DNA of 64,000 nt from the NCBI GenBank assembly GCA_934120045.1, contig CAKOTF010000005.1, forward strand, positions 1 through 64,000, written 5' to 3'. The stretch comes from an uncultured Clostridia bacterium. GTDB lineage: Bacteria > Bacillota > Clostridia > TANB77 > CAG-508. Below are positions 43,507 through 52,785 of this stretch, piece by piece (the first letter of the stretch is position 1; each line of letters starts with the position of its first letter). The translations under genes were made by a program, and so were the position numbers. Under the pieces are notes generated by a model. That model was not told the DNA's origin, made no database searches, and saw only the letters and a program-made list of their open reading frames with translations.

Positions 43507-44451
43507 TTACTCAAATTTCTTTCCAACTTCTAGAGCATTTCCTCTTAAAAAATCACCAATATTCATTTTTTTGGCATTTTCAGCCTGAATTTCAAGAACT
43601 TTAATTATACCATCTTTAGCTTTTATATATAATCCTTCTTTACTATCTGATTTTATAATTGTTCCATTATCTTTATTTTCATATTCTGACTGACTTGGTA
43701 ATATTTCAACTTTCCAGAACTTAAATTTTTTTTCATCTAAAAACGAGTATGTTCCCATTATAGGATTTAATCCTCTAACTAGATTTTTTATTTCTGATAC
43801 AGATTTATTTTGCCAATCAATTTTTGACATTTCTTTATCAAGCATTGGTGCAAGTGTAAAATTATCACCTTGTGGAATTCTTGGAGCTGTTCCTTTTTCA
43901 ATTTGTTTTAATGTTTCAACTAATAAATTTGCTCCTATTTTTGAAAGTCTATTCCATAACTCTCCTGTAGTTTCATCTTCGCCAATTTTCACTTTTTCCG
44001 TTAATATCATGTCACCTGTATCCATACCAATATCCATGTACATTGTAGTAACACCTGTTTCTTTATCTCCATTTAGTACTGACCATTGAATTGGTGCTGC
44101 TCCTCTATATTTAGGAAGAAGTGATGCATGAACATTTACACAACCATATTGAGGTATATCTAATATTTCTTTTGGCAATATTTTTCCATATGCAACAACA
44201 CATATTATATCAGGATTTAAAGATTTTATTTCATTTATAAATTCTTCATTTTTCTTTACTTTTTCTGGCTGAAATACTGGTAAATTCTTTTCAATAGCAA
44301 ACTCTTTAACAGGTGTTGCAATCATTTTCATTCCTCTTCCTTTTGGCTTGTCTACATTTGTAACAACTGCTAAAATGTCATGTCCAGCATTATATATTGC
44401 TTCTAATGAATCTCTTGCAAAGTCTGGAGTTCCCATAAAAACTATTTTCAT
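43507..44451 (-). CDS. fmt: Methionyl-tRNA formyltransferase
   Basis: Adds a formyl group to initiator methionyl-tRNA. The ATG at 44451 (MKIVFMGTPDFARDSLEAI) has AAGGAA nine bases before it; the GTG at 44460 overlaps that region. The formyltransferase domain has NVHASLLPKYRGAAPIQW (catalytic Asn and His), TGVTTMYMDIGMDTGDMI (catalytic Asp), and the C-terminal tRNA-binding domain follows. About 314 residues, the usual length. It is the last gene of an operon with rsmA, and the end is close to the promoter of the lipoprotein unit. Confidence 0.96.
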   Translation of the reverse strand: MKIVFMGTPDFARDSLEAIYNAGHDILAVVTNVDKPKGRGMKMIATPVKEFAIEKNLPVFQPEKVKKNEEFINEIKSLNPDIICVVAYGKILPKEILDIPQYGCVNVHASLLPKYRGAAPIQWSVLNGDKETGVTTMYMDIGMDTGDMILTEKVKIGEDETTGELWNRLSKIGANLLVETLKQIEKGTAPRIPQGDNFTLAPMLDKEMSKIDWQNKSVSEIKNLVRGLNPIMGTYSFLDEKKFKFWKVEILPSQSEYENKDNGTIIKSDSKEGLYIKAKDGIIKVLEIQAENAKKMNIGDFLRGNALEVGKKFE

Positions 44452-44471
44452 TTTTATCACATTCCTTCCTA

Positions 44472-45332
44472 TTATTTTGATATTTCTTTTGCTAATTCAG
44501 CATAATTTTCAATTGTTAAATTTTCAGCTCTAACATTTTCATTTAGACCTAGTTTATTCAAAATCTTTATTCCTTCTTGTTTACTAATAAAAACTTGTGC
44601 ATTTGTCAAAGCATTTAATAATGTTTTTCTTCTTTGCATAAAAGCACTTTTTATTATCATAAACATTACCTTTGGATTTTCTACTTTAACAACAGGCTCT
44701 TTTCTTATTTTCATTTTTATAACTTCTGATGTCACTTCTGGCTCAGGTATAAATGAACTATTAGGCACTTCCATAATTTTTTCTGAATCACAATAATAAT
44801 ATATTGTATATGTTATAGCACCCGTATTTTTTCCACTTGGAATTTCTATTAACCTATCTGCAACTTCTTTTTGAATCATTACTGTTATACTTTCTATATC
44901 TAGTTTTTCTTCTAATAATTTCATTATAATTGGAGTTGTAATATAATATGGCAAATTAGCTACTATCTTTACATTTTTGATTTTTTCATTTTCTTTATTT
45001 TCTTTAATTATTTTATTAAGATCAACTTTTAAGACATCATCATTTATAATTTCAAAATTAGAATATTTTTCAAATCTATCTTCTAATATTTCTATCATTT
45101 TTCTATCTAATTCTATACATAATACTTTTCCTGCTTTTTCTAATAAATACTTTGTTAATGTTCCAAGTCCTGGTCCTATTTCTATTACCATATCGTCTTG
45201 AGAAATTTCACTACTATTAACAATATTTTCAACAACTTCATTATTTATCAAAAAGTTTTGCCCTAAATCTTTATTAGCTCTAATACCATACTTTTTCATT
45301 ATATTTCTTGTTTCTTCAACTAAATTTGCCAT
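44472..45332 (-). CDS. rsmA: 16S rRNA dimethyladenosine transferase
   Basis: Dimethylates two adjacent adenosines near the 3' end of 16S rRNA during ribosome assembly. About 286 residues. The ATG at 45332 (MANLVEETRNIMKKYG) follows AAGGAGGG; the longer frame up to 45413 overlaps the preceding gene and has no site. Motifs are GQNFLI, the SAM-binding EIGPGLGTLTKYL, the second acidic loop (CIELDRKMIE), DDVLKVD and NLPYYITTPIIMK. The C-terminal domain has FMQRRKTLLNAL. It lies 20 bases before fmt. Confidence 0.96.
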   Translation of the reverse strand: MANLVEETRNIMKKYGIRANKDLGQNFLINNEVVENIVNSSEISQDDMVIEIGPGLGTLTKYLLEKAGKVLCIELDRKMIEILEDRFEKYSNFEIINDDVLKVDLNKIIKENKENEKIKNVKIVANLPYYITTPIIMKLLEEKLDIESITVMIQKEVADRLIEIPSGKNTGAITYTIYYYCDSEKIMEVPNSSFIPEPEVTSEVIKMKIRKEPVVKVENPKVMFMIIKSAFMQRRKTLLNALTNAQVFISKQEGIKILNKLGLNENVRAENLTIENYAELAKEISK

Positions 45333-45356
45333 TACCAAAACCCTCCTTAAAGATAT

Positions 45357-45385
45357 AGAAAGGCTAAAAATTAAACTTTTCAGCC
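45357..45385 (-). terminator. Hairpin after the membrane-anchored unknown gene
   Basis: AAGGCT ... AGCCTT with extra A-T pairs (AAGGCTGAAAA / TTTTTAGCCTT) on the minus strand, in the gap of 53 bases before rsmA. The T-tail is weak, so it may be a partial terminator. Confidence 0.5.
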
Positions 45386-46450
45386 TTATGATTCTACATT
45401 TGAAACTACACATGTTCCATTTGCATATTTTAATGTTATATTTTGTTTTAATGTTATATAATTATTCATATTTTGTTTTTCAATTTCATATGTTGTTTCA
45501 TTACCTTTTATGGTTCTTTCTGTTATTTGATTAATCATATAATCATTCTGTTTTCCTGTTGTCTCTTTCATATATAAGACACCATTATAATTTATAAATT
45601 CACTAAATTTACGTTTCAACACATCACTTGTCATATATTTTGTCATTGCATCTTCAAAATCAGAATATTTAATTCCTGTAAATGTATATTCTGAATATTC
45701 CTCTGGCAATTGTTCTTCTGGTTCTTCGACAGTTTTTGAAAGATTTAAACTACTTAATAGATATTTTGTTCCTCCTGCCTTTAAATTAACATATTTATCA
45801 TAATTATAAATTGTTTTCTGAGCTAAATCTTCTGGAATTCTTTCCGCAAATTTCACTGTCATAACAGTTCTCATTGCTTCATTATAATATTGTTCATATA
45901 AACTTTTTTCTCCTGTAATTTCAATTGCATACATATATCCATCTTTCATTATTGCTAGAATTTTTGCTTTTTGCTCTTTGTTTTCGGCATCAAACTGCCT
46001 CCATTGAACATCATCAATTAATTGTATTTTTGTATATTCTATATTTGAATATACAGAATGTTCTAACATTTGTGTTTTTAATTCATCATTTGTCATACTG
46101 CTTTTTTCAAGATAAACATTTATTCTAATATCATCTGTAGTTCCATCTTCATTTTGTTTTATAGGTCCTTGTATATAAAATATTATTGAACCATTTTGTT
46201 TTTCTACAACTTTCCATGAATCTGATAATTTTCCTATATCTAAACTTATTACATTATTTGAATATATTTTTTCTTCTGTTTGTTCTTCTGTTATATTTTC
46301 AGTCGAATTAATATTTTCATTTTGATTATTTTCAGCTTTTGTTTTTTCTTTAGAAAAGTTTTTAAAAGCAAATATAATGCAACATATTCCAATAATGATT
46401 AAAAGTAAAGTTCCAAAATTCATTTCAAATGCTTTTTTCTTCTTTCCCAT
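45386..46450 (-). CDS. Membrane-anchored extracytoplasmic protein of unknown function
   Basis: A 354-residue protein with a positively charged start (MGKKKKAFEMN), a single membrane segment (residues 11-28), a Glu/Asn-rich linker (to about 62), and a folded outside domain of about 290 residues. Its first part (NVISLDIGKLSDSWKVVEKQ) looks like a PsbP/MOG1-type or DUF-type beta domain. The family is not recognised with confidence. It lies 16 bases after argS in the operon cysS-argS-this-rsmA-fmt, a place that does not explain it. The ribosome binding site is weak (AAGGGAAAA). Confidence 0.65.
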   Translation of the reverse strand: MGKKKKAFEMNFGTLLLIIIGICCIIFAFKNFSKEKTKAENNQNENINSTENITEEQTEEKIYSNNVISLDIGKLSDSWKVVEKQNGSIIFYIQGPIKQNEDGTTDDIRINVYLEKSSMTNDELKTQMLEHSVYSNIEYTKIQLIDDVQWRQFDAENKEQKAKILAIMKDGYMYAIEITGEKSLYEQYYNEAMRTVMTVKFAERIPEDLAQKTIYNYDKYVNLKAGGTKYLLSSLNLSKTVEEPEEQLPEEYSEYTFTGIKYSDFEDAMTKYMTSDVLKRKFSEFINYNGVLYMKETTGKQNDYMINQITERTIKGNETTYEIEKQNMNNYITLKQNITLKYANGTCVVSNVES

Positions 46451-46466
46451 TTTACTTTTTTCCCTT

Positions 46467-48173
46467 CTACATTTTATTTGGCATTTGTATTCCTAATAAA
46501 TTTGCACCAGTTTTTAATACTTTACCAGTTGCATATGTTAAAAATACTCTTGTATTTTGTATATCTTTATTATCTGTAATAATTTTGTTTTCATTATAAA
46601 AATTACTATATGCTTTTGCAACATCTATCAAATATCTTGATAATATTGATGGTTCATTTTTTTCTGTTACTTGTATTAAAATATTTTCAAAATTATATAT
46701 TAATTTTAATATTTTACTTGAATATTCATCTAATAAATATTTTGCATCAACATCTTCAATTTTTGGAACTCCTCCTGCTTTTTCAATAACACTTTTTGTT
46801 CTTACATAAGTATATTGAATATATGGTCCTGTTTCTCCTTGAAAGTTTAATACCTTGTCCCAATTAAATATTTCATCTTTTACCCTGCTATTTGCTAAAT
46901 CATTAAATACAACTGCACCAATTCCAACTTTTTTTGCTATATCATCTTTATCTTCTAAATCAGGATTTTTTTCTTCTATAACTTTCTTTGCTCTTTCTAT
47001 TGCTTCATTTAATAAATCTTCAAGTTTTACTACATTTCCTTCTCTTGTTGACATTTTTCCTGTTTCAAGTAATACCATTCCATAAGATACATGTTCTAAT
47101 CCTTTGATATATTTTTCATCAAGTCCTAATAATTTGGCAACTTCAAATATTTGTCTGAAATGTAAAACTTGTTCATATGATGTTACATATAATGCTTTAT
47201 CATAATCATATGTACGTGCTCTATAAAGTATTGCTGCTAAGTCTCTTGTTGCATATGTTGATGAACCATTTGATTTTTCAATTAGACATGGTGCCATTCC
47301 ATAATCTTCTAAATCAATTATTCTTGCTCCTTGTGATTCTACTAATTTTCCACTTTTCTCTAATAAGTCGATAACCTCACCCATTTTATCTGTATAAAAT
47401 GATTCTCCATTCCAAGAATCAAATTTTGTTCCAAGTATATCATAAACTTTTTGAAATTCTCTTAAACTTAAATCTTTAAATTTAGTCCATAATTCAACAC
47501 ACTCAGGATCTCCATCTTCTAATTTTTTAAAATTATCTCTACATGCTTCTAAAACACTTTCATCTTCTTTGCATAAATTTGAAATTCTAACATATATTTC
47601 TGTTAATTTTTCGATAGGGTTTTCATCAAGATTATATTCTGTTCCCCATCTTTTATATCCTTCTATTAATTTTCCAAATTGTGTTCCATAATCTCCTAAA
47701 TGGTTTATTCCTGTAACATTATATCCTAAATATTTATAAATATTATATAATGCTGAACCTATTACTGTTGTTCTTAAATGTCCTATATGAAATGTTTTTG
47801 CAATATTAGGTGATGAATAATCTATTACTATATTTTTACCATTTCCAATTTTTGATTTTCCATATTCTTCATTTTCGTCAACTTCTTGAAGAATCTCTTT
47901 TGCAAGTGTTTCCTTATTTACAAAAAAGTTAAGATATCCTCCAACAACTTCAATCTTTTCTACATATTTTTCTGATATGTTTACATTTGCTTTTATATCA
48001 TCTGCAATTACATTTGGTGATTTTCTTAGTGTTTTTGCAAGTTTGAAACAAGGAAATGCATAATCTCCATTTCCTTGTTCTTTTGGAACTTCTATAAATC
48101 CTTTAATTTCGTTAACTTCTATATTTGTTATTTGTGCAATTGATTCTGCTATTATTTGTTTAAAATCTATCAT
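46467..48173 (-). CDS. argS: Arginyl-tRNA synthetase
   Basis: Charges tRNA-Arg. About 568 residues. The ATG at 48173 (MIDFKQIIAESIA) has AAAGGA before it; the one at 48194 does not. The N-terminal additional domain is followed by the catalytic domain: SSPNIAKTFHIGHLRTTVIG carries HIGH, and ETGKMSTREGNVV is the KMSKS-equivalent. The C-terminal anticodon-binding domain ends with TGKVLKTGANLLGIQMPNKM, typical of ArgRS. It lies about 29 bases after cysS. Confidence 0.96.
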   Translation of the reverse strand: MIDFKQIIAESIAQITNIEVNEIKGFIEVPKEQGNGDYAFPCFKLAKTLRKSPNVIADDIKANVNISEKYVEKIEVVGGYLNFFVNKETLAKEILQEVDENEEYGKSKIGNGKNIVIDYSSPNIAKTFHIGHLRTTVIGSALYNIYKYLGYNVTGINHLGDYGTQFGKLIEGYKRWGTEYNLDENPIEKLTEIYVRISNLCKEDESVLEACRDNFKKLEDGDPECVELWTKFKDLSLREFQKVYDILGTKFDSWNGESFYTDKMGEVIDLLEKSGKLVESQGARIIDLEDYGMAPCLIEKSNGSSTYATRDLAAILYRARTYDYDKALYVTSYEQVLHFRQIFEVAKLLGLDEKYIKGLEHVSYGMVLLETGKMSTREGNVVKLEDLLNEAIERAKKVIEEKNPDLEDKDDIAKKVGIGAVVFNDLANSRVKDEIFNWDKVLNFQGETGPYIQYTYVRTKSVIEKAGGVPKIEDVDAKYLLDEYSSKILKLIYNFENILIQVTEKNEPSILSRYLIDVAKAYSNFYNENKIITDNKDIQNTRVFLTYATGKVLKTGANLLGIQMPNKM

Positions 48174-48202
48174 AATTCTTAATATTCCTTTCAATATTGC
48201 AT

Positions 48203-49582
48203 TTATTTTTTAAGAACTTCTGTTCCATCTTTGGTATCTTTTACTATATATCCTTTTTCAGCTATTAGATCTCTTAATCTATCTGATTCATTCCAATTTT
48301 TATCACTTCTAGCTTGTTTTCTTTCTTCTACTAAATCTAAAATTTCTTGTGGTATTTTTGTTTCTTGTACTTCATCAATTTTTATTCCTAGTACTGTATC
48401 AAACTTTTTAAGTAATTGTGCTATTTTAGGTGATTTTTCAGGATATTTAACTGCTTCCCATACAACACTTAATGCAAGTGGCATATTCATATCATCATTT
48501 ATTGCTTGATGAAATCTATTTTCCATATCTGCAATTATTTCATCAGATATATCTGAATTTCCATTTAAGTGTTTTTGATATCCTTCTCTTAAACGAATAA
48601 GAGATGTATTTGCTGATTCAATTCCTTCCCATGTAAAGTTTAATTTTCCTCTATAATGACATGAATAATTAAACAATCTATATGCAAGTGGACTATATCC
48701 TCTAGCAATTATATCATCAATTAAATATGTATTTCCAAGACTTTTTGACATTTTTCCACCATTTATTAATAGATATTCTCCATGTATCCAATAATGTGCT
48801 GGATTTTTGCCACAAGCTCCTTTATTTTGTGCAATTTCGTTTTCATGGTGTGTTGGTACTAAATCAATTCCACCTGTATGTATATCAAATTCCTCTCCAA
48901 GATATTTTGTGCTCATTGCTGAACATTCAATATGCCATCCTGGATAACTTGGTCCCCATGGGCTATCCCATTTCATTAAATGATTTGCTGGTGCTTTTAT
49001 CCATAATGCGAAATCATATGGATTTCTTTTTTCTGGATCTATATCAACTCTTGCTCCTGCTTTTTGATCATTTAAGTTTATTCCTGATAAAATTCCATAT
49101 TTATCTAATTTTGAAACATCAAAATATATAGCTGTAGAAGTTTCATATGCATACCCATTTTTTATTATTTTTTGAACCATTTCCAACATTTCTTTTATAT
49201 GATCTGTTGCTTTACATACAACTTCAGGAGTTTCAATATTTAATCTTTCTAAATCTCTGAAAAATAATTTTGTATAATGTTCTGCTATCTCTAAAGGACT
49301 TTTGTGTTCTTCTCTAGCAGATTTTAACATTTTGTCTTCTCCTTCGTCTCCATCTGATACTAAATGTCCTACATCTGTAATATTCATTACATGTTTTAAT
49401 TCATATCCATTATATTTTAAAACTCTTCTTAATGTATCATTTAATAAGTTTGTTCTCATATTTCCTATTGTTGCATCTTTATATACTGTTGGTCCACAAG
49501 AATATATTTTAACTTTTCCTTCTTCAATTGGTTTAAATAAATCTTTTTGTTTTGTTAATGTGTTGTAAAAATAAATATCCAT
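48203..49582 (-). CDS. cysS: Cysteinyl-tRNA synthetase
   Basis: Charges tRNA-Cys. The 459-residue enzyme has the zinc ligands (IYSCGPTVY, WHIECSAMS, HTGGIDLVPTHHENE), the KMSKS loop GGKMSKSLGNTYLI, and the C-terminal anticodon region. The HIGH motif is present as TIGN (KDATIGNMRTNL) with the first histidine replaced by threonine. An added GDEGEDKM stretch after NITDVGHL makes it a divergent CysRS type. It starts the operon with argS. AAGGAAGG precedes the ATG. No T-box fits in the 62 bases upstream. Confidence 0.94.
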   Translation of the reverse strand: MDIYFYNTLTKQKDLFKPIEEGKVKIYSCGPTVYKDATIGNMRTNLLNDTLRRVLKYNGYELKHVMNITDVGHLVSDGDEGEDKMLKSAREEHKSPLEIAEHYTKLFFRDLERLNIETPEVVCKATDHIKEMLEMVQKIIKNGYAYETSTAIYFDVSKLDKYGILSGINLNDQKAGARVDIDPEKRNPYDFALWIKAPANHLMKWDSPWGPSYPGWHIECSAMSTKYLGEEFDIHTGGIDLVPTHHENEIAQNKGACGKNPAHYWIHGEYLLINGGKMSKSLGNTYLIDDIIARGYSPLAYRLFNYSCHYRGKLNFTWEGIESANTSLIRLREGYQKHLNGNSDISDEIIADMENRFHQAINDDMNMPLALSVVWEAVKYPEKSPKIAQLLKKFDTVLGIKIDEVQETKIPQEILDLVEERKQARSDKNWNESDRLRDLIAEKGYIVKDTKDGTEVLKK

Positions 49583-49612
49583 ATATGCCTTCCTTTCTAT
49601 TCTATTTTATGC

Positions 49613-49643
49613 TTTTTGCCTCACATATTGTGAGGCAAAATTA
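49613..49643. other. Perfect hairpin between the PBP gene and cysS
   Basis: TTTTGCCTCAC / GTGAGGCAAAA with a 5-base loop. It has no T-run beyond the stem, so it may be a weak terminator or mRNA-stabilising hairpin. Confidence 0.6.
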
Positions 49644-49644
49644 T

Positions 49645-52234
49645 CTATTCTTCAGTATTTGTATCTTCTTCTGGTAAATCTGGGACTGTATTATCATTTC
49701 CAGATGGTTTTGTACTTTCTGTTGGTTTAGTACTCTCTGTTGGCTTTGTACTTGATGTATTTTCAGTTGGCTTTGTGCTTTCAGTTGGTTTTGTACTTTC
49801 AGATGGCTTAGTGCTTTCTGTTGGTTTTGTACTTTCTGTCTTTTTGATTTCTGGTGCTTTATGAATATTACAATATTCTGTTGGTGCAGAGTTTTCCCTC
49901 TCCATTCCTTCTAATGTATTCCATAAACCTAATCTTTCTTTTTCTATTACATAACCAGTCTCTCTAACTTTTTTTGAATGCTCTGGGCAATATTGATTTG
50001 CTAATAATCCAGACTCTGTACAAATTGTATATGTTCCTTGATGTGCATCACAAGTTTCTGGTAGTTTTCCTTCTACAAATATTTCTGAATATGTATCTGT
50101 ACATTTATCTGAAGCTAACATTCCACTTGTTCTACATACTCGTGCTGAAACAATTCCGTCTGGTTGTTTGAATGTTGATTTTTCTAATTCACTATGTATT
50201 TCTTTCATTATATTAGCAAATATTAAACCTGATGATTGTTTACTTAATTTTGTAATTGTTCTTGGTTCATCAAAAGCATATAATACAGCACATGAATAAT
50301 AGTTTGTAAATCCACACATCCATCTCTCTTTATCTTCATTTGTTGTTCCTGTTTTGGCTGCTAAATCCATTCCACTAATTCTTGTATATGTTGCTGTTCC
50401 TTTTGAATCATTAACTACTGATTTCATTAAATCTTTTACTATATATGCTGTTTGTTCAGAACAAACTCTTTCTGTTGTTTGGTTTGGTTCTAATACTGTA
50501 TTTCCATTAGAATCTACAGCTTTTGTATAAAATGTTGGTTTTATATATACTCCATCATTTGAAACCATTGCATATGCCGCAGCCATTTCCAATGGACTTA
50601 TACCATATGTAAATCCACCAATTGCAATAGATGCTAAATTATTATCTTTTTCATCATCTAATGTAGATACACCCATTTTCTTTAAATATTCAATACCTTT
50701 TGTTGGTGTTAATTCTGCTTGAACCTTTATAAATGGTATGTTTTGTGATGTTGTTAATGCTGTTCTTATTGAACATTTTCCGGTATATCTATTATAATTT
50801 TTTGGTGTCCATGTTCCTCCAAATGTTGTTTTTGTGTCTAAATATACTGTTGCAGGTGTTATTATTCCTTCTTCAATTCCTGGTAATACATCTGATAATG
50901 GTTTTATTGATGACCCTGTTTGCCTTGGACTATTTATTCTATTTAATCCTCTTGCTGTTGTTTTTTCTCCTAATTGTCCAACAGCTCCAACTACATACCC
51001 TGTTGATGGTTCTATTATAACAGCTGCTGCTTCTGCTACAATTCCATTTTCATTAGAATCTGTTATAATATTTCCCTTTGCATCTTTGGCATATAATGTA
51101 TATTTATCTTCAGCCATTTCATTTTCCATTATTTTTTGAATATCAGAATCTTGTGTCGAATATATTCTTAGACCACTTGTATTCAAATATGTTTCTGCTG
51201 CTGTTTTAGAAATATTCTTTTCTTCTGCTATTTGTTCTATTAATTGAGTAATTAATGCATCTGTATGTGATGAATACACATTTCCTTTTACTCCATTTTC
51301 AAATTTGAATCCTGCTTCTACTTCTGCTACTGCTGAATCATATTCTTCTTGATTTATAGATCCGCAATTTTTTCATTTGTCCTAATACTGTTTTGGTTCT
51401 CTTTTTTATTAATTCTGTGTGGTCTGTTTCAGAATATGGATTATATCTATTAGGTGAATTATTTATTCCTGCTAAAAATGCACATTGTGCTATACTTAAA
51501 TTTGAGGCATCTGTATTAAAATAATATTCTGCTCCTGTTTGAACTCCATAATTTCTGCCACCAACAAGAATTAAATTTAAATATAATTCTAATATTTGAT
51601 TTTTACTCAATTCGTTTTCTATTTGATATGCTTTTGCCCATTCTTTTACTTTTCTTAATACTCCCTCAATTCCACTGCTTTCTTTATCTTGTGTTATATT
51701 TTTTACTAACTGTTGTGTTATTGTACTTCCTCCACCTGCTGTTGACTTTCCAAAGTGTGTTACAAATGAAAGTACTGCTGCTGTTGTCCTTTTTAAATCA
51801 ACTCCATGATGTTGATAAAATCTTTCATCTTCTATTGCTATGTAAGCTTTAGGTAAATATGGTGACATTTCATCTAATGTTATAATTTTTCTACTTTCGT
51901 TTCCATTTAGTTCTGCTAAAACATTTTCATTTGAATCAACAATTACAGTATTTTCTATCATTGTTAATTTTGATAAATCTATTTTAAAATCGTCTCCCCA
52001 AAACCCATATATAAGTCCTATAGCAACACCTGCACCTATAACTATCATTAATATAATTAATACTAATAATATTTTTAAAGCAATTGCTAATTTTGGGTGC
52101 TTATATTTAAATTTCATTTTAGCATCTTTTTTTATTAGTTTATTATTTGCATTTTTTGTATTAGTTTTTTGGCTTTTCATATTTTTTTTATTTAAATCAC
52201 TATGTTGTTTATTTTTTTTCTTTTTTTCTTTCAT
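49645..52234 (-). pseudogene. ponA: Class A penicillin-binding protein gene, split by a single-base frameshift
   Basis: Two frames together encode a whole class A PBP of about 860 residues that polymerises and cross-links peptidoglycan. Frame 1 (52234-51338) has a basic tail, a membrane segment (about residue 52-75) and glycosyltransferase motifs (EDERFYQHHGVD, GGSTITQQLVKN, LYLNLILVGG). At about 51361-51364 the frame is lost (KKLRIYKSRRI stop); the other frame continues NQEEYDSAVAEVEAGFKFEN into the 51279-49645 part with SxxK (RQTGSSIKPLSD), SxN-like TSQN and AAKTGTTNEDKE. The C-terminus is a long STKPTE repeat tail. The shift is one base; sequencing error or recent loss is possible. Confidence 0.85.
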
Positions 52235-52365
52235 TAAAATATCCTTCCTTTCGCAAGAATTCGCTATTTTGAATATCTAAAATTTGCAAATACATTATAT
52301 TATATTTTTCAAAAAAAGAAAAGCTTTTTAAGAAATTCTTTATAATTTTTAAAAGCTTTTAAACA

Positions 52366-52590
52366 CAAAAAAAGCAATCCCCACATTAGCCGTAAGTTGA
52401 TTGAATTTTTAAGGACCTGTCTTCGACAGGTGGGTTCCTTCTTGAATACTCATGGGCTTCTTACTACTTGAAATGTAACTTTACAAATGCTAAAGTGTAA
52501 GCTTGCACGCCATACTCAAAGATTTAAGGTCCCTCTTTAAACTTGTAGGTTCTAAAAATTCTGTCTACACGCACTACGCAGGGTTTTTGC
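52366..52590 (-). ncRNA. ssrS: 6S-like RNA
   Basis: About 220 bases without an open frame and with marked conserved-looking structure. The ends pair (GCAAAAACCC with GGGATTGC) and the 3' stem runs into TTTTTTT. Inside are the GTGCGTGTAGACAG stretch, an AAAGAGGGACCTTAAA region, a central weakly paired part and a hairpin ACCTGTC-GAA-GACAGGT preceded by GGAACCC. These resemble Firmicute 6S RNAs as I remember them, which bind RNA polymerase and lower transcription in stationary phase. It is the main feature of the 550-base gap between the PBP and FAD protein genes. Identification rests on resemblance, not on a covariance search. Confidence 0.65.
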
Positions 52591-52619
52591 TTTGTTATAA
52601 TTATTTATTTGTTATATTT

Positions 52620-52648
52620 ATTTTAGCATATATTTTTTTCTATTGCAA
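52620..52648 (-). promoter_or_regulatory. Possible promoter of the 6S-like RNA
   Basis: TTGCAA (52643-52648), 17 bases, TAAAAT (52620-52625) on the minus strand; transcription would start about 23 bases before the first stem. Confidence 0.5.
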
Positions 52649-52785
52649 CACTTTTTTTGTTCAAATTTTTTGAATTTTATATGCTAATTTTATTATATCT
52701 CTTTTTTTCAAATTTATACTCACTTATAATAATTTTTTCTTTGTTTTTTACTCTGGAAATTTTTTCATAAAATATACTACAATTT

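Noticed and set aside
49583..49644. A T-box riboswitch before cysS-argS.
   Set aside because: Only 62 bases separate cysS from the preceding gene, filled by one hairpin; a T-box needs about 200 bases and its TGGNACC sequence is absent.
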